Positions 27,001 through 36,945 of a stretch of DNA of 64,000 nucleotides are shown piece by piece. The notes beneath the pieces are model-generated. The model saw only the letters and a list, made by a program, of their open reading frames with translations, was not told the DNA's origin and did no database searches. The translations under genes were made by a program, and so were the position numbers. Position 1 is the first letter of the stretch; every line of letters starts with the position of its first letter. Location: positions 124,001-188,000 of the forward strand of contig NZ_CANLRL010000007.1 in the NCBI RefSeq assembly GCF_947493595.1, in the 5' to 3' direction. Origin of the DNA: an uncultured Shimia sp. (lineage in GTDB: Bacteria; Pseudomonadota; Alphaproteobacteria; Rhodobacterales; Rhodobacteraceae).

Positions 27001-27135
27001 TATTCGATTTTTGACGAAGGTCAGTCGTGGATTTTCAAGAAATCTGCGACAATCCTTCAGCTTCACAAGGGCCGGTAGTGCCTTGGCGTCAAGCGGTTGG
27101 CCTGAGATGATGGGATGAACTTTTTGGAGGGTCCT

Positions 27136-27954
27136 ATGTCCCGGTCTTCGTACTATGCACCGCAAGGCGGTCTGCCGCCGCAAACCCAATTGCTCACTGA
27201 TAGAGCGATGTTCACTGAGAGCTTTGCCGTCATTCCGAAAGGCACTCTCACCGATATCGTCACGTCCAACCTGCCATTTTGGACAGGCACGCGCGTTTGG
27301 GTGATTGCGCGGCCAATGAGCGGATTTTCGGAAACGTTTTCGCACTATATCGCAGAAGTGTCCCCTGATGGGGGGAGCGATAAGCCGGAACTTAATCCAG
27401 AAGCGCAAGGTGTGCTGTTTGTGGTTGAAGGCAGCATCGTTGTCACGATCGAGGGTGAACAGCATGAGCTTGGCAATGGTGGTTATGCCTATTTGCCTGC
27501 TGGCAGCAACTGGACGCTGAAGAATACAAGTGAAGCGCCCGCGAAATTCCACTGGGTTCGCAAGAAGTATGAGGCGGTTGCAGGTATCGACCTTCCTGAG
27601 GCCTTTGTGACGTCAGATGCAGACACGCCGATCAATTTTATGCCGGACACAGATGGCAAGTGGGGCACGACACGGTTTGTGGAGCCGGACGATCTGCGCC
27701 ATGACATGCATGTGAACATCGTGACCTTTGAGCCCGGCGGCGTGATCCCGTTTCTAGAGACACATGTGATGGAACATGGGCTCTACGTGCTGGAGGGCAA
27801 AGCGGTCTACAAGCTCAATCAGGATTGGGTTGAAGTCGAGGCGGGCGATTACATGTGGCTGCGCGCGTTTTGCCCGCAGGCCTGTTACGCAGGTGGGCCA
27901 GGTAAGTTCCGCTACCTGCTATACAAAGATGTGAACCGTCACATGACGCTTTGA
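27136..27954 (+). CDS. allE: (S)-ureidoglycine aminohydrolase-like bicupin protein
   Basis: A 272-residue bicupin of the YlbA/AllE type. The N-terminal cupin has LNPEAQGVLFVVEGSIVV; the C-terminal cupin has ETHVMEHGLYVLEGKAVY with the Mn ligands, then DYMWLRAFCPQACYAGGPG and the terminal YKDVNRH, all closely family-specific. The enzyme releases ammonia from (S)-ureidoglycine to give ureidoglycolate in purine (allantoin) catabolism. The ATG at 27136 has GGAGG five bases upstream; an ATG seven codons earlier does not. No other allantoin genes are adjacent. Confidence 0.88.
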   Translation: MSRSSYYAPQGGLPPQTQLLTDRAMFTESFAVIPKGTLTDIVTSNLPFWTGTRVWVIARPMSGFSETFSHYIAEVSPDGGSDKPELNPEAQGVLFVVEGSIVVTIEGEQHELGNGGYAYLPAGSNWTLKNTSEAPAKFHWVRKKYEAVAGIDLPEAFVTSDADTPINFMPDTDGKWGTTRFVEPDDLRHDMHVNIVTFEPGGVIPFLETHVMEHGLYVLEGKAVYKLNQDWVEVEAGDYMWLRAFCPQACYAGGPGKFRYLLYKDVNRHMTL

Positions 27955-27962
27955 GATGGCCA

Positions 27963-28057
27963 AAAGGGAGTTTTGCCAGCAACTGATTGGGTTGTGGCAA
28001 AACGCCTTTGCTTGATAGCGATAACAAACGCATGAGGGCGGATTTTCCGCCCCTTTT
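27963..28057 (+). terminator. Tandem stem-loops after the ureidoglycine gene
   Basis: The first hairpin has a perfect 9-bp stem GTTTTGCCA/TGGCAAAAC (27970-27978, 27995-28003) flanked by AAAGG/CCTTT. The second has GGGCGG/CCGCCC (28036-28041, 28047-28052) followed by CTTTT. Together they probably end the upstream transcript. Confidence 0.65.
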
Positions 28058-28120
28058 GGGGTGGCAATTGCAGAGCAAACCCTATCAATTGGCCTTTCAG
28101 GACAAAATGGAACGCGTGTC

Positions 28121-29119
28121 ATGAGCGAGCGCAAGATCAGGATTTTCATCAACGGGTTTGGCCGCATTGGCCGGACGGTTTTGCGTATCCTGGCAAAGGG
28201 TCAGCATCCCGAGTTTGAGATCGTTGGCATCAACGACATCGAGCCGCTGGAGACTTGTGCCTATCTATTTGAGTTCGATAGTGTTTTTGGCGCTTACCCA
28301 GGATCCGTTGAGGCGGAAGCTGCGGTGCTCACTGTTGACGGGCTGAACATTCCGTTTTCTGCCGAGCGCGACCTGAGCATCTTGGATCTTCGTGATGTCG
28401 ACGTGGTGCTGGAATGTACCGGCATGGCGGGCGCACGGGCAATCGCTGAACGTGGATTGGCCGCTGGTGCCTCTAAGGTGTTGATTTCTGGACCTTCCGA
28501 TGAGGCCGATGACACCATTGTTCTGGGCGCCAATCAGGAGCTTTTGAAGGATCAGAAGATCTTGTCAAACGCCTCTTGCACCACCAACGCGCTCGCGCCG
28601 TTGATGCGGGTATTGGATGAAGGCTTTGGCCTTATCAGCGGCCATATGACGACGGTGCATTGCTATACGGGCAGTCAGCCAACTGTTGACCAGCCACGTG
28701 CAGATTTGGTGCGGAGTCGGGCAGCTGCATTGTCGATGGTGCCAACCACCACCTCGGCGCAGCGGATGATTGATAAGGTTTTGCCACATCTGAAAGGGCG
28801 TGTCGAAGCGCGTGCTATTCGGGTGCCAACGGCCAGTGTGTCTGCAATTGATCTGACAATACAGACTGAAAAAGATGTGTCAGTTGATGCGGTTAACGCC
28901 TGTTTGAAAGCAGCGACGGAGAGAGATGGTATCTTGGGTTGGAGCACCAAGCCGCTTGTCTCGACCGACCTGCGGGCGCGGCCGGAATCGCTGATTGTGA
29001 GTGAACGAGAGACCAGCGTGTCGGTGGGCGGGCTTCTGCGCGTCTTTGGCTGGTATGACAATGAATGGGGCTTTTCCAACCGGATGTTGGATATGGCCAG
29101 AGCAATGGGGCGGCGCTGA
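28121..29119 (+). CDS. Glyceraldehyde-3-phosphate/erythrose-4-phosphate dehydrogenase family enzyme (Epd-like)
   Basis: A 332-residue GAPDH-family enzyme. NGFGRIGRTVLR opens the Rossmann fold; SNASCTTN holds the catalytic Cys and MTTVHCY the catalytic His. Several blocks look more like E. coli Epd than GapA: an RADLVRSRAAALSMVPTTT-type loop in place of the GapA RGGRGAA...SSTGAA loop, PLVSTDL and WYDNEWGFSNRMLD. The second Cys of SCTTNC is Ala here. It may therefore act on erythrose-4-phosphate for pyridoxal phosphate synthesis, or be a second GAPDH. The ATG at 28121 matches the family start. maeB follows 32 bases later. Confidence 0.82.
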   Translation: MSERKIRIFINGFGRIGRTVLRILAKGQHPEFEIVGINDIEPLETCAYLFEFDSVFGAYPGSVEAEAAVLTVDGLNIPFSAERDLSILDLRDVDVVLECTGMAGARAIAERGLAAGASKVLISGPSDEADDTIVLGANQELLKDQKILSNASCTTNALAPLMRVLDEGFGLISGHMTTVHCYTGSQPTVDQPRADLVRSRAAALSMVPTTTSAQRMIDKVLPHLKGRVEARAIRVPTASVSAIDLTIQTEKDVSVDAVNACLKAATERDGILGWSTKPLVSTDLRARPESLIVSERETSVSVGGLLRVFGWYDNEWGFSNRMLDMARAMGRR

Positions 29120-29151
29120 GCTGCGCGAGGGGAATTGGGAGAATAGAAGAG

Positions 29152-31428
29152 ATGACAAACACCAAGGATCAGGACCGCGCCCGTCAGGCCGCACTAAACT
29201 ACCACGAGTTTCCCAAGCCCGGTAAGCTGGAAATCCGCGCGACCAAGCCGATGGCAACAGGCCGTGACCTGAGCCGGGCCTATAGCCCCGGCGTGGCCGA
29301 GGCCTGTATCGAGATTGAAAAGAACCCTGCGGATGCAACGCGTTACACCGCGAAAGGCAATCTGGTTGCGGTGATTTCCAATGGTACTGCCGTGCTTGGT
29401 CTTGGCGATATTGGGGCGCAGGCGTCCAAGCCGGTGATGGAAGGCAAGGCAGTTCTTTTCAAAAAATTCGCCGGGATTGATTGTTTTGACATCGAAGTGA
29501 ACGAGCCTGATCCGGAAAAACTCGCCGATTTGGTCTGTCGTCTGGAACCCACTTTCGGGGCAATTAATTTAGAAGACATTAAGGCACCGGATTGCTTCCT
29601 TGTGGAGCGGCTCTGTAAAGAGCGCATGAACATTCCGGTGTTCCACGATGACCAGCACGGCACAGCGATTGTGGCGGCGGCTGCAGCCTACAACGCGCTG
29701 ATCGTGGCCAAGAAAAACGTTGAAGACATCAAGGTTGTGGCGCTGGGCGCGGGGGCGGCGGGGATTGCTTGCCTCAAGATGCTGATGACCATGGGGGTTC
29801 AACACGAAAACATCCTGATGCTGGACAGTAAAGGCGTGGTGCATAAGCAGCGCAACGACCTGACGGCGGAGAAGGCGGAGTTCGCGCAAGACACTGATAA
29901 GCGGACCACAATGGAGGCCATGGAGGAGGCGGACCTGTTCCTTGGCGTGTCTGGTCCGGGCCTGTTGACCAAAGAGATGGTTGAGCAGATGGCGGATGAT
30001 CCGATCATCTTTGCGCTGGCCAACCCAACCCCTGAGATCATGCCAGAGTTGGCGCGTGAGGCTGCACCAGGTGCGTTGATCGCAACAGGACGCTCGGACT
30101 ATCCGAACCAGGTGAATAACGTGCTGTGTTTCCCGTTCATTTTCCGGGGTGCGTTGGACGCGGGTGCGACCGAAATCAACGATGCGATGAAGCTGGCCTG
30201 TGTGGAGGCAATTGCCTCTCTGGCGCGGGAAACGACCTCTGCAGAAGTGGGCGCGGCTTATAAAGGCGAGACCCTGACATTTGGGCCTAACTACCTGATC
30301 CCAAAGCCGTTTGATCCACGCCTTTTGCCGACCATTGCGGTGGCGGTGGCCAAGGCGGCCATTGACTCCGGTGTGGCCACCAAGGAGCTGGATCTGCACG
30401 CCTATGAGAACAAGCTGCAGGCGCAGGTGTTCCGCTCTTCGATGATCATGCGTCCGGTTTATGAGGCTTCCAGCATGAGCCGTCGCCGGATCGCATTTGC
30501 GGAAGGTGAAGACGAGCGCGTGCTGCGGACTGCGCAAGCGATGCTGGAAGAGACCGTGGACACGCCGGTGTTGATTGGTCGTCCAGAGGTTGTTGCGCAT
30601 CGCCTTGATAAGGCTGGACTAAAGATCAAACCGGGTGTGGATTTTGAACTGATCAATCCGGAGCAGGATGAGCGCTATCGCGACTACTGGACCCACTATC
30701 ACAACAAACTGCGGCGTCAGGGGGTGAGCCCGGACAGTGCGCGGGCGATTTTGCGCACCAATAACACCGCGATTGCGGCGATTGCTGTGGACCGTGGCGA
30801 TGCGGACAGCATGATCTGCGGTACCTTTGGCGAGTATCGCTGGCATCTGCGCTATGTGACGGAAGTGTTGGAAAACAAAGAGTTGCATCCGGTTGGGTCG
30901 CTGTCTTTGATCATCCTGGACAAAGGGCCGCTGTTCCTGGCGGACACACATATTCACATCGAGCCAACCTCTGAGCAGGTGGCGGAAACGGTGATTGCCG
31001 CCGCCCGTCACGTGCGGCGCTTTGGGGTGGATCCGAAGATCGCGCTCTGTTCCGGAAGCCAGTTTGGCAACCTGGATTCGCACTCCGGTCGGGTGATGCG
31101 CGGGGCCTTGGATATTCTGGATCAGAACGACTATGACTTTGAATATGAAGGGGAAATGCACACTGATGCAGCCCTTGATTCAGAGTTGCGTGAGCGGTTG
31201 TTCCCGGGTGGCCGTCTGACGGGTAAAGCCAATGTGCTGGTGTACTCCAACACAGATGCGGCGGGTGCGACCCGTAACATCTTGAAATCAGTGTCAGATG
31301 GACTGGAAGTGGGCCCGATCCTGATGGGTATGGGCAACCGGGCGCATATTGTGACTCCGTCGATCACGGTGCGTGGTTTGCTCAACATTGCTGCGCTGGC
31401 GGGCACTGAAGTTTCGACCTACGGCTAA
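29152..31428 (+). CDS. maeB: NADP-dependent malic enzyme fused to a phosphotransacetylase-like domain
   Basis: A 758-residue two-part protein. Residues about 1-425 are malic enzyme ([26 protein letters not shown], the DDQHGTAIV metal region, [16 protein letters not shown] dinucleotide loop, ANPTPEI). Residues about 430-755 are a phosphate-acetyltransferase-like domain ([14 protein letters not shown], ending in GLLNIAAL). As in E. coli MaeB the second domain is probably regulatory, binding acetyl-CoA or acetyl phosphate. It decarboxylates malate to pyruvate making NADPH, and would feed pyruvate when cells grow on acids such as the succinyl-CoA products of the propionate genes. Confidence 0.95.
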   Translation: MTNTKDQDRARQAALNYHEFPKPGKLEIRATKPMATGRDLSRAYSPGVAEACIEIEKNPADATRYTAKGNLVAVISNGTAVLGLGDIGAQASKPVMEGKAVLFKKFAGIDCFDIEVNEPDPEKLADLVCRLEPTFGAINLEDIKAPDCFLVERLCKERMNIPVFHDDQHGTAIVAAAAAYNALIVAKKNVEDIKVVALGAGAAGIACLKMLMTMGVQHENILMLDSKGVVHKQRNDLTAEKAEFAQDTDKRTTMEAMEEADLFLGVSGPGLLTKEMVEQMADDPIIFALANPTPEIMPELAREAAPGALIATGRSDYPNQVNNVLCFPFIFRGALDAGATEINDAMKLACVEAIASLARETTSAEVGAAYKGETLTFGPNYLIPKPFDPRLLPTIAVAVAKAAIDSGVATKELDLHAYENKLQAQVFRSSMIMRPVYEASSMSRRRIAFAEGEDERVLRTAQAMLEETVDTPVLIGRPEVVAHRLDKAGLKIKPGVDFELINPEQDERYRDYWTHYHNKLRRQGVSPDSARAILRTNNTAIAAIAVDRGDADSMICGTFGEYRWHLRYVTEVLENKELHPVGSLSLIILDKGPLFLADTHIHIEPTSEQVAETVIAAARHVRRFGVDPKIALCSGSQFGNLDSHSGRVMRGALDILDQNDYDFEYEGEMHTDAALDSELRERLFPGGRLTGKANVLVYSNTDAAGATRNILKSVSDGLEVGPILMGMGNRAHIVTPSITVRGLLNIAALAGTEVSTYG

Positions 31429-31450
31429 GCCAGATTTGAAGTGAAGCAGC

Positions 31451-31487
31451 AGGCCCCGTTAACCATGGTTTTTGGGGTCTGTTTTTT
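31451..31487 (+). terminator. Intrinsic terminator of maeB
   Basis: AGGCCCC (31451-31457) pairs with GGGGTCT (31474-31480), enclosing the small palindrome AACCATGGTT, and is followed by GTTTTTT. It starts 22 bases after the maeB stop. Confidence 0.75.
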
Positions 31488-31727
31488 GTCTGTTTCACGT
31501 CGGTATTGCGTCGGTGGGGGGCTTGTGCTGCGGGAGGCAGGTAAACACAACGCGCGTTGCGCAGGTGTTGCGCAATAAGAGGGCGTGCCTGACCCTGGGC
31601 GGGCGCTTATGAAACGAAATTGGTTTGCGAAACGAGCCCATGTGCCCGTTCATTTCGATTTGCGGAAAGTCGAAGTGCGCCCTCCCATGGGGAGGGTCGG
31701 GCGCGCCCGGCGTTGCCGGGCAATTCG
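31488..31727. other. Convergent intergenic stretch with tandem TTGCGCA and two hairpins
   Basis: About 240 bases without a gene between the maeB terminator and the SLC13 stop. It holds a direct repeat TTGCGCA-GGTG-TTGCGCA (31557-31563 and 31568-31574), a CCCTCCCATGGGGAGGG-like hairpin near 31680-31696, and a perfect 7-bp stem GCCCGGC/GCCGGGC (31705-31711 and 31715-31721) 7 bases beyond the SLC13 stop. The last may help end the SLC13 message, although no T-run follows it. Confidence 0.5.
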
Positions 31728-33500
31728 TTACAGCGGCCAGAACATCAGAATTGCAGGGATCGAAACGGCGACCACGAGCACTTCCAGAGGCAGGCCGATG
31801 CGCCAGTAGTCGCCAAACTGGTAGCCGCCGGGGCCGAGGATCAGTGTGTTGTTCTTGTGACCGATGGGCGTGAGGAAGGCTGACGAGGCGGCAACCGCAA
31901 CCGCCATCAGGAAGGGGTCAGGTGACACGCCAAGCGCGTTGGCCATCTGGATGCCTACGGGCGCGGCGACGATGGTGGTGGCGGTGTTGTTGAGCACGTC
32001 GCTGAGCGTCATGGTCACGAGCATTAGCACTGTGAGCACCGCCCAAGCGGGCAGGCCGGAGGTCAGGCCAACGAGGCCGTTGGCGATCAATGCGGTGCCG
32101 CCAGAGCTGTCGAGCGCCGCGCCGAGTGGGATCATCGAGCCTAGGAGCACCACAACCGGCCATTCGACGTGGTCGTAGAGTTCGGAAAGCGGGACAATCT
32201 TGGCGAGCACATAGGCGATCACCACAAGCCCCAAAGCGATGGGCAGATAGATCAAGCCAAAAGAGGCGGCGGCGACGGCGCCGACAAATAGGCCAATGGC
32301 GAGCCACATCTTGCTGTTGGCAGTCACGGTCAGGCCGCGATCTGCGAGCGGCAGGCAGCCAAGCCATTTGGTCACGTCGGGGCCGCGGTCTTTGTGTACG
32401 AGGATCAAGAGGATGTCACCGGGCTGGACCACGGTTTTGCGGATCTGGCTGCGGATGCGGCGACCTTCGCGGGAGATGCCCATAAGCACGGCGCCTTGAC
32501 GCCACGCGAGACCAAGGGCAGCAGCGGTTTTGCCTGCGATGCGCGCGGTTTCGGGCACCACTACTTCGATGATGTCGAGGCCGTCCCCGGCGGCTTTGAG
32601 CTGTTCCTCGCGTTTCTCGTCGGAGAAGTTCAGCGAGAGGGCTGTGCGGAATTCGTCGAGCGCGTCGGGGGTGGCTTCGAGTACAAGGGCGTCGCCTTCG
32701 CGCAGGACGTTGGTGCGTGCGGTGCCGTAGAGCCGTTTGCCGCCGCGCATCAGGCCGAGGATTTGCACGTCGGCCTCTTCGGCGTCCGGTTCAAGCTCAC
32801 CCAAGCGCTTGCCAATCAGCTTGCTCTCAGCAGGGATGGTGAGCTCGGCGATGTATTGGCCGAGGTCGGCGACTTTTTTGCCCGCGTCTTCGCGATCCGG
32901 GATCAGACGCCAGCCAATCAGAGCCACAAACAGTAGGCCTGCAATGGCGGTAAGGCCTCCGACGGGGGCGAAGTCGAACATCTTGAAGGGTTCGCCAAGG
33001 CTTTCCTCGCGGATGGAGGCGATGATGATGTTCGGCGGCGTGCCGATGAGCGTGGCCATGCCACCCAAGATGGTGGCAAATGACAGCGGCATCAGGGATT
33101 TGGACGGGCTGCGGCCTGCCTTGCGGGCGGTTTGGATGTCCACAGGCATCAGCAGTGCCAGCGCCGCGACGTTGTTCATAAAGGCAGAGAGCACTGCACC
33201 AACCGCACCGATAATGGCGATGTGATTGCCCAACGAGCGGGCGCTGTCGACCAAAGTGCGGGTGATCAGCCCCACGGCGCCAGAGCGCACAAGGCCTGCG
33301 GAGACAATCAGCACCAGGGCGACAATGAGGGTCGCAGGGTGGCCAAAGCCGGAAAACGCGTCTTTGGTCGGGACGACGCCGGCCACAACGGCGATCATCA
33401 GGGCGGCAAAGGCGACCATGTCATAGCGGAAGCGTCCCCAAAGCAGCATGACAAACACACCGCCAAACAGGCTGAACAAAATGATCTGATCTGTGGTCAT
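31728..33500 (-). CDS. SLC13/DASS-type anion:Na+ symporter with TrkA-C (RCK_C) domains
   Basis: A 590-residue inner-membrane transporter. The N-terminal helices contain SGFGHPATLIVALVLIVSAG and NNVAALALLMPV; GTPPNIIIASIRE is the conserved ion-site hairpin, and the repeat returns as SDVLNNTATTIVAAPVG near the C-terminus. Two cytoplasmic RCK_C domains (about 215-375, including ELTIPAESKLIGKRLGEL and EVVVPETARIAGKTAAALGL) split the two membrane halves. Such proteins take up dicarboxylates, sulfate or related anions. The ATG at 33500 matches the family start. It faces maeB, but a malate role is only a guess. Confidence 0.86.
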   Translation of the reverse strand: MTTDQIILFSLFGGVFVMLLWGRFRYDMVAFAALMIAVVAGVVPTKDAFSGFGHPATLIVALVLIVSAGLVRSGAVGLITRTLVDSARSLGNHIAIIGAVGAVLSAFMNNVAALALLMPVDIQTARKAGRSPSKSLMPLSFATILGGMATLIGTPPNIIIASIREESLGEPFKMFDFAPVGGLTAIAGLLFVALIGWRLIPDREDAGKKVADLGQYIAELTIPAESKLIGKRLGELEPDAEEADVQILGLMRGGKRLYGTARTNVLREGDALVLEATPDALDEFRTALSLNFSDEKREEQLKAAGDGLDIIEVVVPETARIAGKTAAALGLAWRQGAVLMGISREGRRIRSQIRKTVVQPGDILLILVHKDRGPDVTKWLGCLPLADRGLTVTANSKMWLAIGLFVGAVAAASFGLIYLPIALGLVVIAYVLAKIVPLSELYDHVEWPVVVLLGSMIPLGAALDSSGGTALIANGLVGLTSGLPAWAVLTVLMLVTMTLSDVLNNTATTIVAAPVGIQMANALGVSPDPFLMAVAVAASSAFLTPIGHKNNTLILGPGGYQFGDYWRIGLPLEVLVVAVSIPAILMFWPL

Positions 33501-33643
33501 GAAAGGGCCTGTGCGCAAAATTTGTTGCGCTGGAGTCAATCGTAGAGGCACAGGAAACGCAAGTCGCTTGCGGCCTTTGGCTGCCTTGACGTATAGAGAG
33601 CCCTGAAAAAGCGATACTGCCAATAGATAACCGGAGGCGAACC

Positions 33644-34384
33644 ATGGCCGGCCACAGTAAATGGGCAAACATTCAGCACCGCAAAGGGCGTCAGGACGCC
33701 GCGCGTTCCAAGCTGTTTTCCAAACTTTCCAAAGAGATCACCGTAGCCGCCAAAATGGGCGATCCGGATCCTGAGAAGAACCCACGTCTTCGCTTGGCCG
33801 TGAAAGAAGCCAAAAGCCAGTCTGTGCCAAAAGACGTGATCGAACGCGCGATTAAAAAATCGGTTGCGGGCGAGGGCGATGACTATGAAGAAATCCGTTA
33901 TGAGGGCTATGGCCCCAATGGTGTGGCGGTGATTGTCGAAACCATGACCGACAACCGCAACCGGACCGCCTCCACCGTGCGCTCCACCTTCACCAAGAGT
34001 GGCGGCAACCTTGGTGAGACCGGCTCCGTTGGGTTCATGTTTGATCGCAAAGGTGAAGTGACCTACGGCGCGGATGCGGGTGATGCGGACTCTGTGTTTG
34101 AGGCGGCGATTGAAGCCGGTGCCGAGGACGTGGAAAGCTCCGAAGATGGCCACATCATCTGGTGTGAGGACACTGACCTGAACGAGGTCTCCAACGCGTT
34201 GGAAGCGGCCTTGGGTGAATCGGTCAGTACCAAGCTGGTGTGGAAACCCACCACGACAACTGAGTTGGATCTGGAAGGTATGCAGAAGTTGATGCGCCTG
34301 ATTGATGCGCTGGAAGATGACGATGACGTGCAGCGCGTGACCGCCAACTTTGAAGCCTCTGATGAGGTTATGGAACAGCTGTAA
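33644..34384 (+). CDS. yebC: YebC/PmpR-family probable transcriptional/translational regulator
   Basis: A 246-residue member of the universal YebC family, starting [23 protein letters not shown] and containing [11 protein letters not shown] and [14 protein letters not shown]. Homologues bind DNA or, as shown for some, relieve ribosome stalling at proline runs. Length and all three domains are normal. GGAGGCGAACC precedes the ATG. It stands alone, divergent from the SLC13 gene and followed by a strong terminator. Confidence 0.94.
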   Translation: MAGHSKWANIQHRKGRQDAARSKLFSKLSKEITVAAKMGDPDPEKNPRLRLAVKEAKSQSVPKDVIERAIKKSVAGEGDDYEEIRYEGYGPNGVAVIVETMTDNRNRTASTVRSTFTKSGGNLGETGSVGFMFDRKGEVTYGADAGDADSVFEAAIEAGAEDVESSEDGHIIWCEDTDLNEVSNALEAALGESVSTKLVWKPTTTTELDLEGMQKLMRLIDALEDDDDVQRVTANFEASDEVMEQL

Positions 34385-34411
34385 GCCGTTTCATAAATGA
34401 CAGAATATGCG

Positions 34412-34437
34412 CCCCGTCAGCTTTGCTGGCGGGGTTT
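34412..34437 (+). terminator. Intrinsic terminator of yebC
   Basis: A 10-bp stem with one wobble (arms 34412-34421 and 34425-34434, loop TTT) is followed by TTTCCTTATT. It starts 27 bases after the yebC stop. Confidence 0.85.
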
Positions 34438-34532
34438 CCTTATTGGAAATTAACCATCCCACAGTTTTGCCGCATTTTGATTGTAGCCTGAGTTTGACAC
34501 TACCAAAATTCATTGATTTGAGGACTGAAGGC

Positions 34533-35624
34533 ATGCGGTTTGACCTTCTGGACGGGGTGCGTGGGCATCTGCTTTTTATGATGATGTTGGGGCATCTTGG
34601 CGCCCAAACAGGGATGAACGCTCTGTTTACGGTGCATCATGTGCAAATTATTCAGCTGTTGAGTGCTGAGTTTCTGGTGGTTTTGTCTGGTCTTTTGGTG
34701 GGCATTTTGTACGCCATCAAATTTCAGGACCCGGGCAAACTGGCGCGGTTTCTGAAGCAGCGTATTCGGAAAATTTATGTCTATTACCTGCTCTCAGCCG
34801 GGCCGTTTTTGATCCTCCTAGCGCTTGAAGGCGCGAACTTTGGACAGTTTGCATTTGGGGTTGGCGAGGTCTTGCTCATCCAAAATGGCGGTGCTTATTC
34901 GGACATCTTGCCGATTTACATCTACTGTTTTGTCTTGCTGTTTGCGCTGAGTTTTGGGTTGGCTTACCTGCCGCAGGCGATGTTGCTGGTGCCATCGGCG
35001 CTTATCTACGTGGTGAGTTTGTTCAACTATGATGGCGGGGTGTTTGGCTGGGGTGGTAAGTTTCTGGTGTTTGACATCGCGGCCTGGCAGTTCCTGTTTT
35101 TTCTGTCGTATTTGGCCGGGCTGTATTTTCGAGAGATTGTCGGGTGGCTCAATGGTCTGAGTGATTGGGCGTTTGTGGCGCTGCTGCTTGGCGTTGCTGT
35201 TATGGCCTTGGGGCAGAGATGGGCGTTTTGGTATCCGACACTTGGCGCTTTGCCGGAGGGTGTTCAGGGCAACTGGTTTCGCATGCATCTGCATCCTGTG
35301 CATCTTTTGCGCACCTTTGCCGTGGCAGCATTTGTGACTGTGGTGATGACCCGATCGGTGCCTGTGACGGCTTGGTTGACGAAATTTTTTCGGTGGTATT
35401 TCTCACTGCCGCTTTTGAGATATTGCGGCGTATGGGCGATTCAGATGTTTGTGATCCATGTCTATATGGTCGCGCTGTTTGCCTATCTGTTGCCGCAGTG
35501 GGGGGCGACGGAAGGGATGGTTTGGGCCGTAGCGTTTCAGGTTGTCTACATGCTTCTTCCTTACCTTATCCACCATGGTCTCAGACGACGCAGGCAGGCC
35601 TTGGCCGCGCGCAGCGTCAGTTGA
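34533..35624 (+). CDS. opgC: OpgC-like membrane acyltransferase
   Basis: A 363-residue protein with about ten membrane helices and the OpgC opening MRFDLLDGVRGHLLFMMMLGHLG, then LVVLSGLLVGILY. The GHL His in helix 1 is the likely catalytic/acceptor residue by family. OpgC adds succinyl groups to osmoregulated periplasmic glucans in Rhodobacter sphaeroides. The ATG at 34533 is preferred to the ORF start at 34407, which lies within the yebC terminator. The protein sits near other osmotic-stress functions in this window, but no opgGH is visible here, so the acceptor is inferred. Confidence 0.78.
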   Translation: MRFDLLDGVRGHLLFMMMLGHLGAQTGMNALFTVHHVQIIQLLSAEFLVVLSGLLVGILYAIKFQDPGKLARFLKQRIRKIYVYYLLSAGPFLILLALEGANFGQFAFGVGEVLLIQNGGAYSDILPIYIYCFVLLFALSFGLAYLPQAMLLVPSALIYVVSLFNYDGGVFGWGGKFLVFDIAAWQFLFFLSYLAGLYFREIVGWLNGLSDWAFVALLLGVAVMALGQRWAFWYPTLGALPEGVQGNWFRMHLHPVHLLRTFAVAAFVTVVMTRSVPVTAWLTKFFRWYFSLPLLRYCGVWAIQMFVIHVYMVALFAYLLPQWGATEGMVWAVAFQVVYMLLPYLIHHGLRRRRQALAARSVS

Positions 35625-36492
35625 GATGGTTGCGCGCGACTTGACGCACCGCTTTGGTGAGCGGGGCAAGGGCCGGTGCCAGAAGGCGGCTGGATTGCCA
35701 GAATAATGGTGTGTCGTAGGTGGTGTTGGGGATCAAAGGCACCAGAGCACCTGTTTCCAAATGGGGGCGCACCAAAGGTTCCGGGTTCATGCCCCAGCCA
35801 AGGCCGAGCAGGCAGGCTTCGACAAAACCGGTGGAGGAGGGCAGGCGGTGGCTGGGCGGAGTGGGCGTGATGCCGAGGTTGGTTGCCATCCACGTGTCCT
35901 GTAAGCGGTCCTTGGCGTCAAAAATCAGGATTGGCGCGGTGGATATGGCCTCTGCGGTGACACCCTCCGGGAAGTGTTTGGCCATATAGGCCGGGCTGGC
36001 GGACGGCACGTAGCGCATTGGGCCAAGCGAGGTGCTGTCACAGCCGGCAATCGGGGATTCATGCGCGGTCACGGCAGCGACCACTTCGCCGCGACGGAGC
36101 CAGTCGGCAGAGAAATCCTGATCGTCGACGACCAGATCAAACAGCAGGTCGGGCACCTGCGCGGCGGCTTTGAGAAACCATGTGGCGAGGCTGTCCGCGG
36201 TGACGGCGATGCGCAGGCGGGCGGTGCGCGGGGAGAGCTTTGCCAGATCGCGGGAGAGCGCGCCTTCGAGCATGCCCACTTGATCGAGGTGGGCGGCGAG
36301 GCGGCGGCCGGTTTCGGTGCCTTCACAGGGGGTGCCCCGTAACACCAAGGGCATGCCAATACGTTCTTCGAGTGCTTTCAGACGTTGCGAGATGGCGGAT
36401 TGGGTGACGCCCAGTTCCTGTGCCGCGCCATCAAAACTGCCGGTGCGCAGGATCGCCGCAAGGGCGGCGAGATGGGCGTAGTCGAGGTTCAT
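35617..36492 (-). CDS. argP: LysR-family regulator of the ArgP/IciA type
   Basis: A 291-residue LysR protein. The helix-turn-helix is in HLAALAAILRTGSFDGAAQELGVTQSAISQRLKALEERIG, and the effector domain follows. HTH wording and length match ArgP/LysG. In known systems ArgP senses lysine/arginine and activates the argO/lysE exporter, and a LysE/ArgO gene lies divergently 450 bases away, which supports the call. It overlaps the upstream small gene by 4 bp (ATGA) and ends 8 bp inside the opgC-like gene's 3' end, convergently. Confidence 0.88.
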   Translation of the reverse strand: MNLDYAHLAALAAILRTGSFDGAAQELGVTQSAISQRLKALEERIGMPLVLRGTPCEGTETGRRLAAHLDQVGMLEGALSRDLAKLSPRTARLRIAVTADSLATWFLKAAAQVPDLLFDLVVDDQDFSADWLRRGEVVAAVTAHESPIAGCDSTSLGPMRYVPSASPAYMAKHFPEGVTAEAISTAPILIFDAKDRLQDTWMATNLGITPTPPSHRLPSSTGFVEACLLGLGWGMNPEPLVRPHLETGALVPLIPNTTYDTPLFWQSSRLLAPALAPLTKAVRQVARNHLN

Positions 36493-36863
36493 TGCAGCTT
36501 GGCTGCGGTGCCGTGTGTGGGTCTGATCCGGTTTTGGTAGGCATTGAGCGTTGAGCCGTCATGGGCCAGCGCCCAGTCTTTGGCTTCATTAACAGACATG
36601 CCGAGGTTCATCGCTAGCTTGTCAGCCAGCGCATAAGCGGTGCGGGTGGGATGCAGCTTCGTCAGCAATTCGACGTGACGCAGGCGCGCTTCCGGGAATT
36701 GGTCCAAGCAGTGCTTGATGTCGTCCTGCGGCAGTTGGAAGTGAAAGGCCAACGCGTTGCGCAAAAACAGCGCGTCGTGACCAGCGGCCTCCAGACGGCG
36801 GCAGTAGTCTTCGTTGCTTTCCCCTTTGGCGGGCGGCAGGGTTTTGTAGCTCGGAAGCGACAT
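36489..36863 (-). CDS. Hypothetical protein coupled to argP
   Basis: A 124-residue soluble, mostly helical protein that I do not recognise. Visible features are SNEDYCRRLEAAGHDALFLR and VNEAKDWALAHDGSTLNAYQ. The ATG at 36863 has AGGA about 6-9 bases upstream; two earlier in-frame ATGs lack a site. It is first in a two-gene unit with argP and is divergent from lysE, so its expression is tied to the amino-acid export regulator. A role in sensing or acting on basic amino acids is possible but unsupported. Confidence 0.7.
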   Translation of the reverse strand: MSLPSYKTLPPAKGESNEDYCRRLEAAGHDALFLRNALAFHFQLPQDDIKHCLDQFPEARLRHVELLTKLHPTRTAYALADKLAMNLGMSVNEAKDWALAHDGSTLNAYQNRIRPTHGTAAKLQ

Positions 36864-36945
36864 AAGCTGTCCTAATGTGGTTCCAGGTGTTTTAATTTGA
36901 GTAATTGACATGCGGGCCGTAGTCAAACCCCAACACAAAGGTGCA

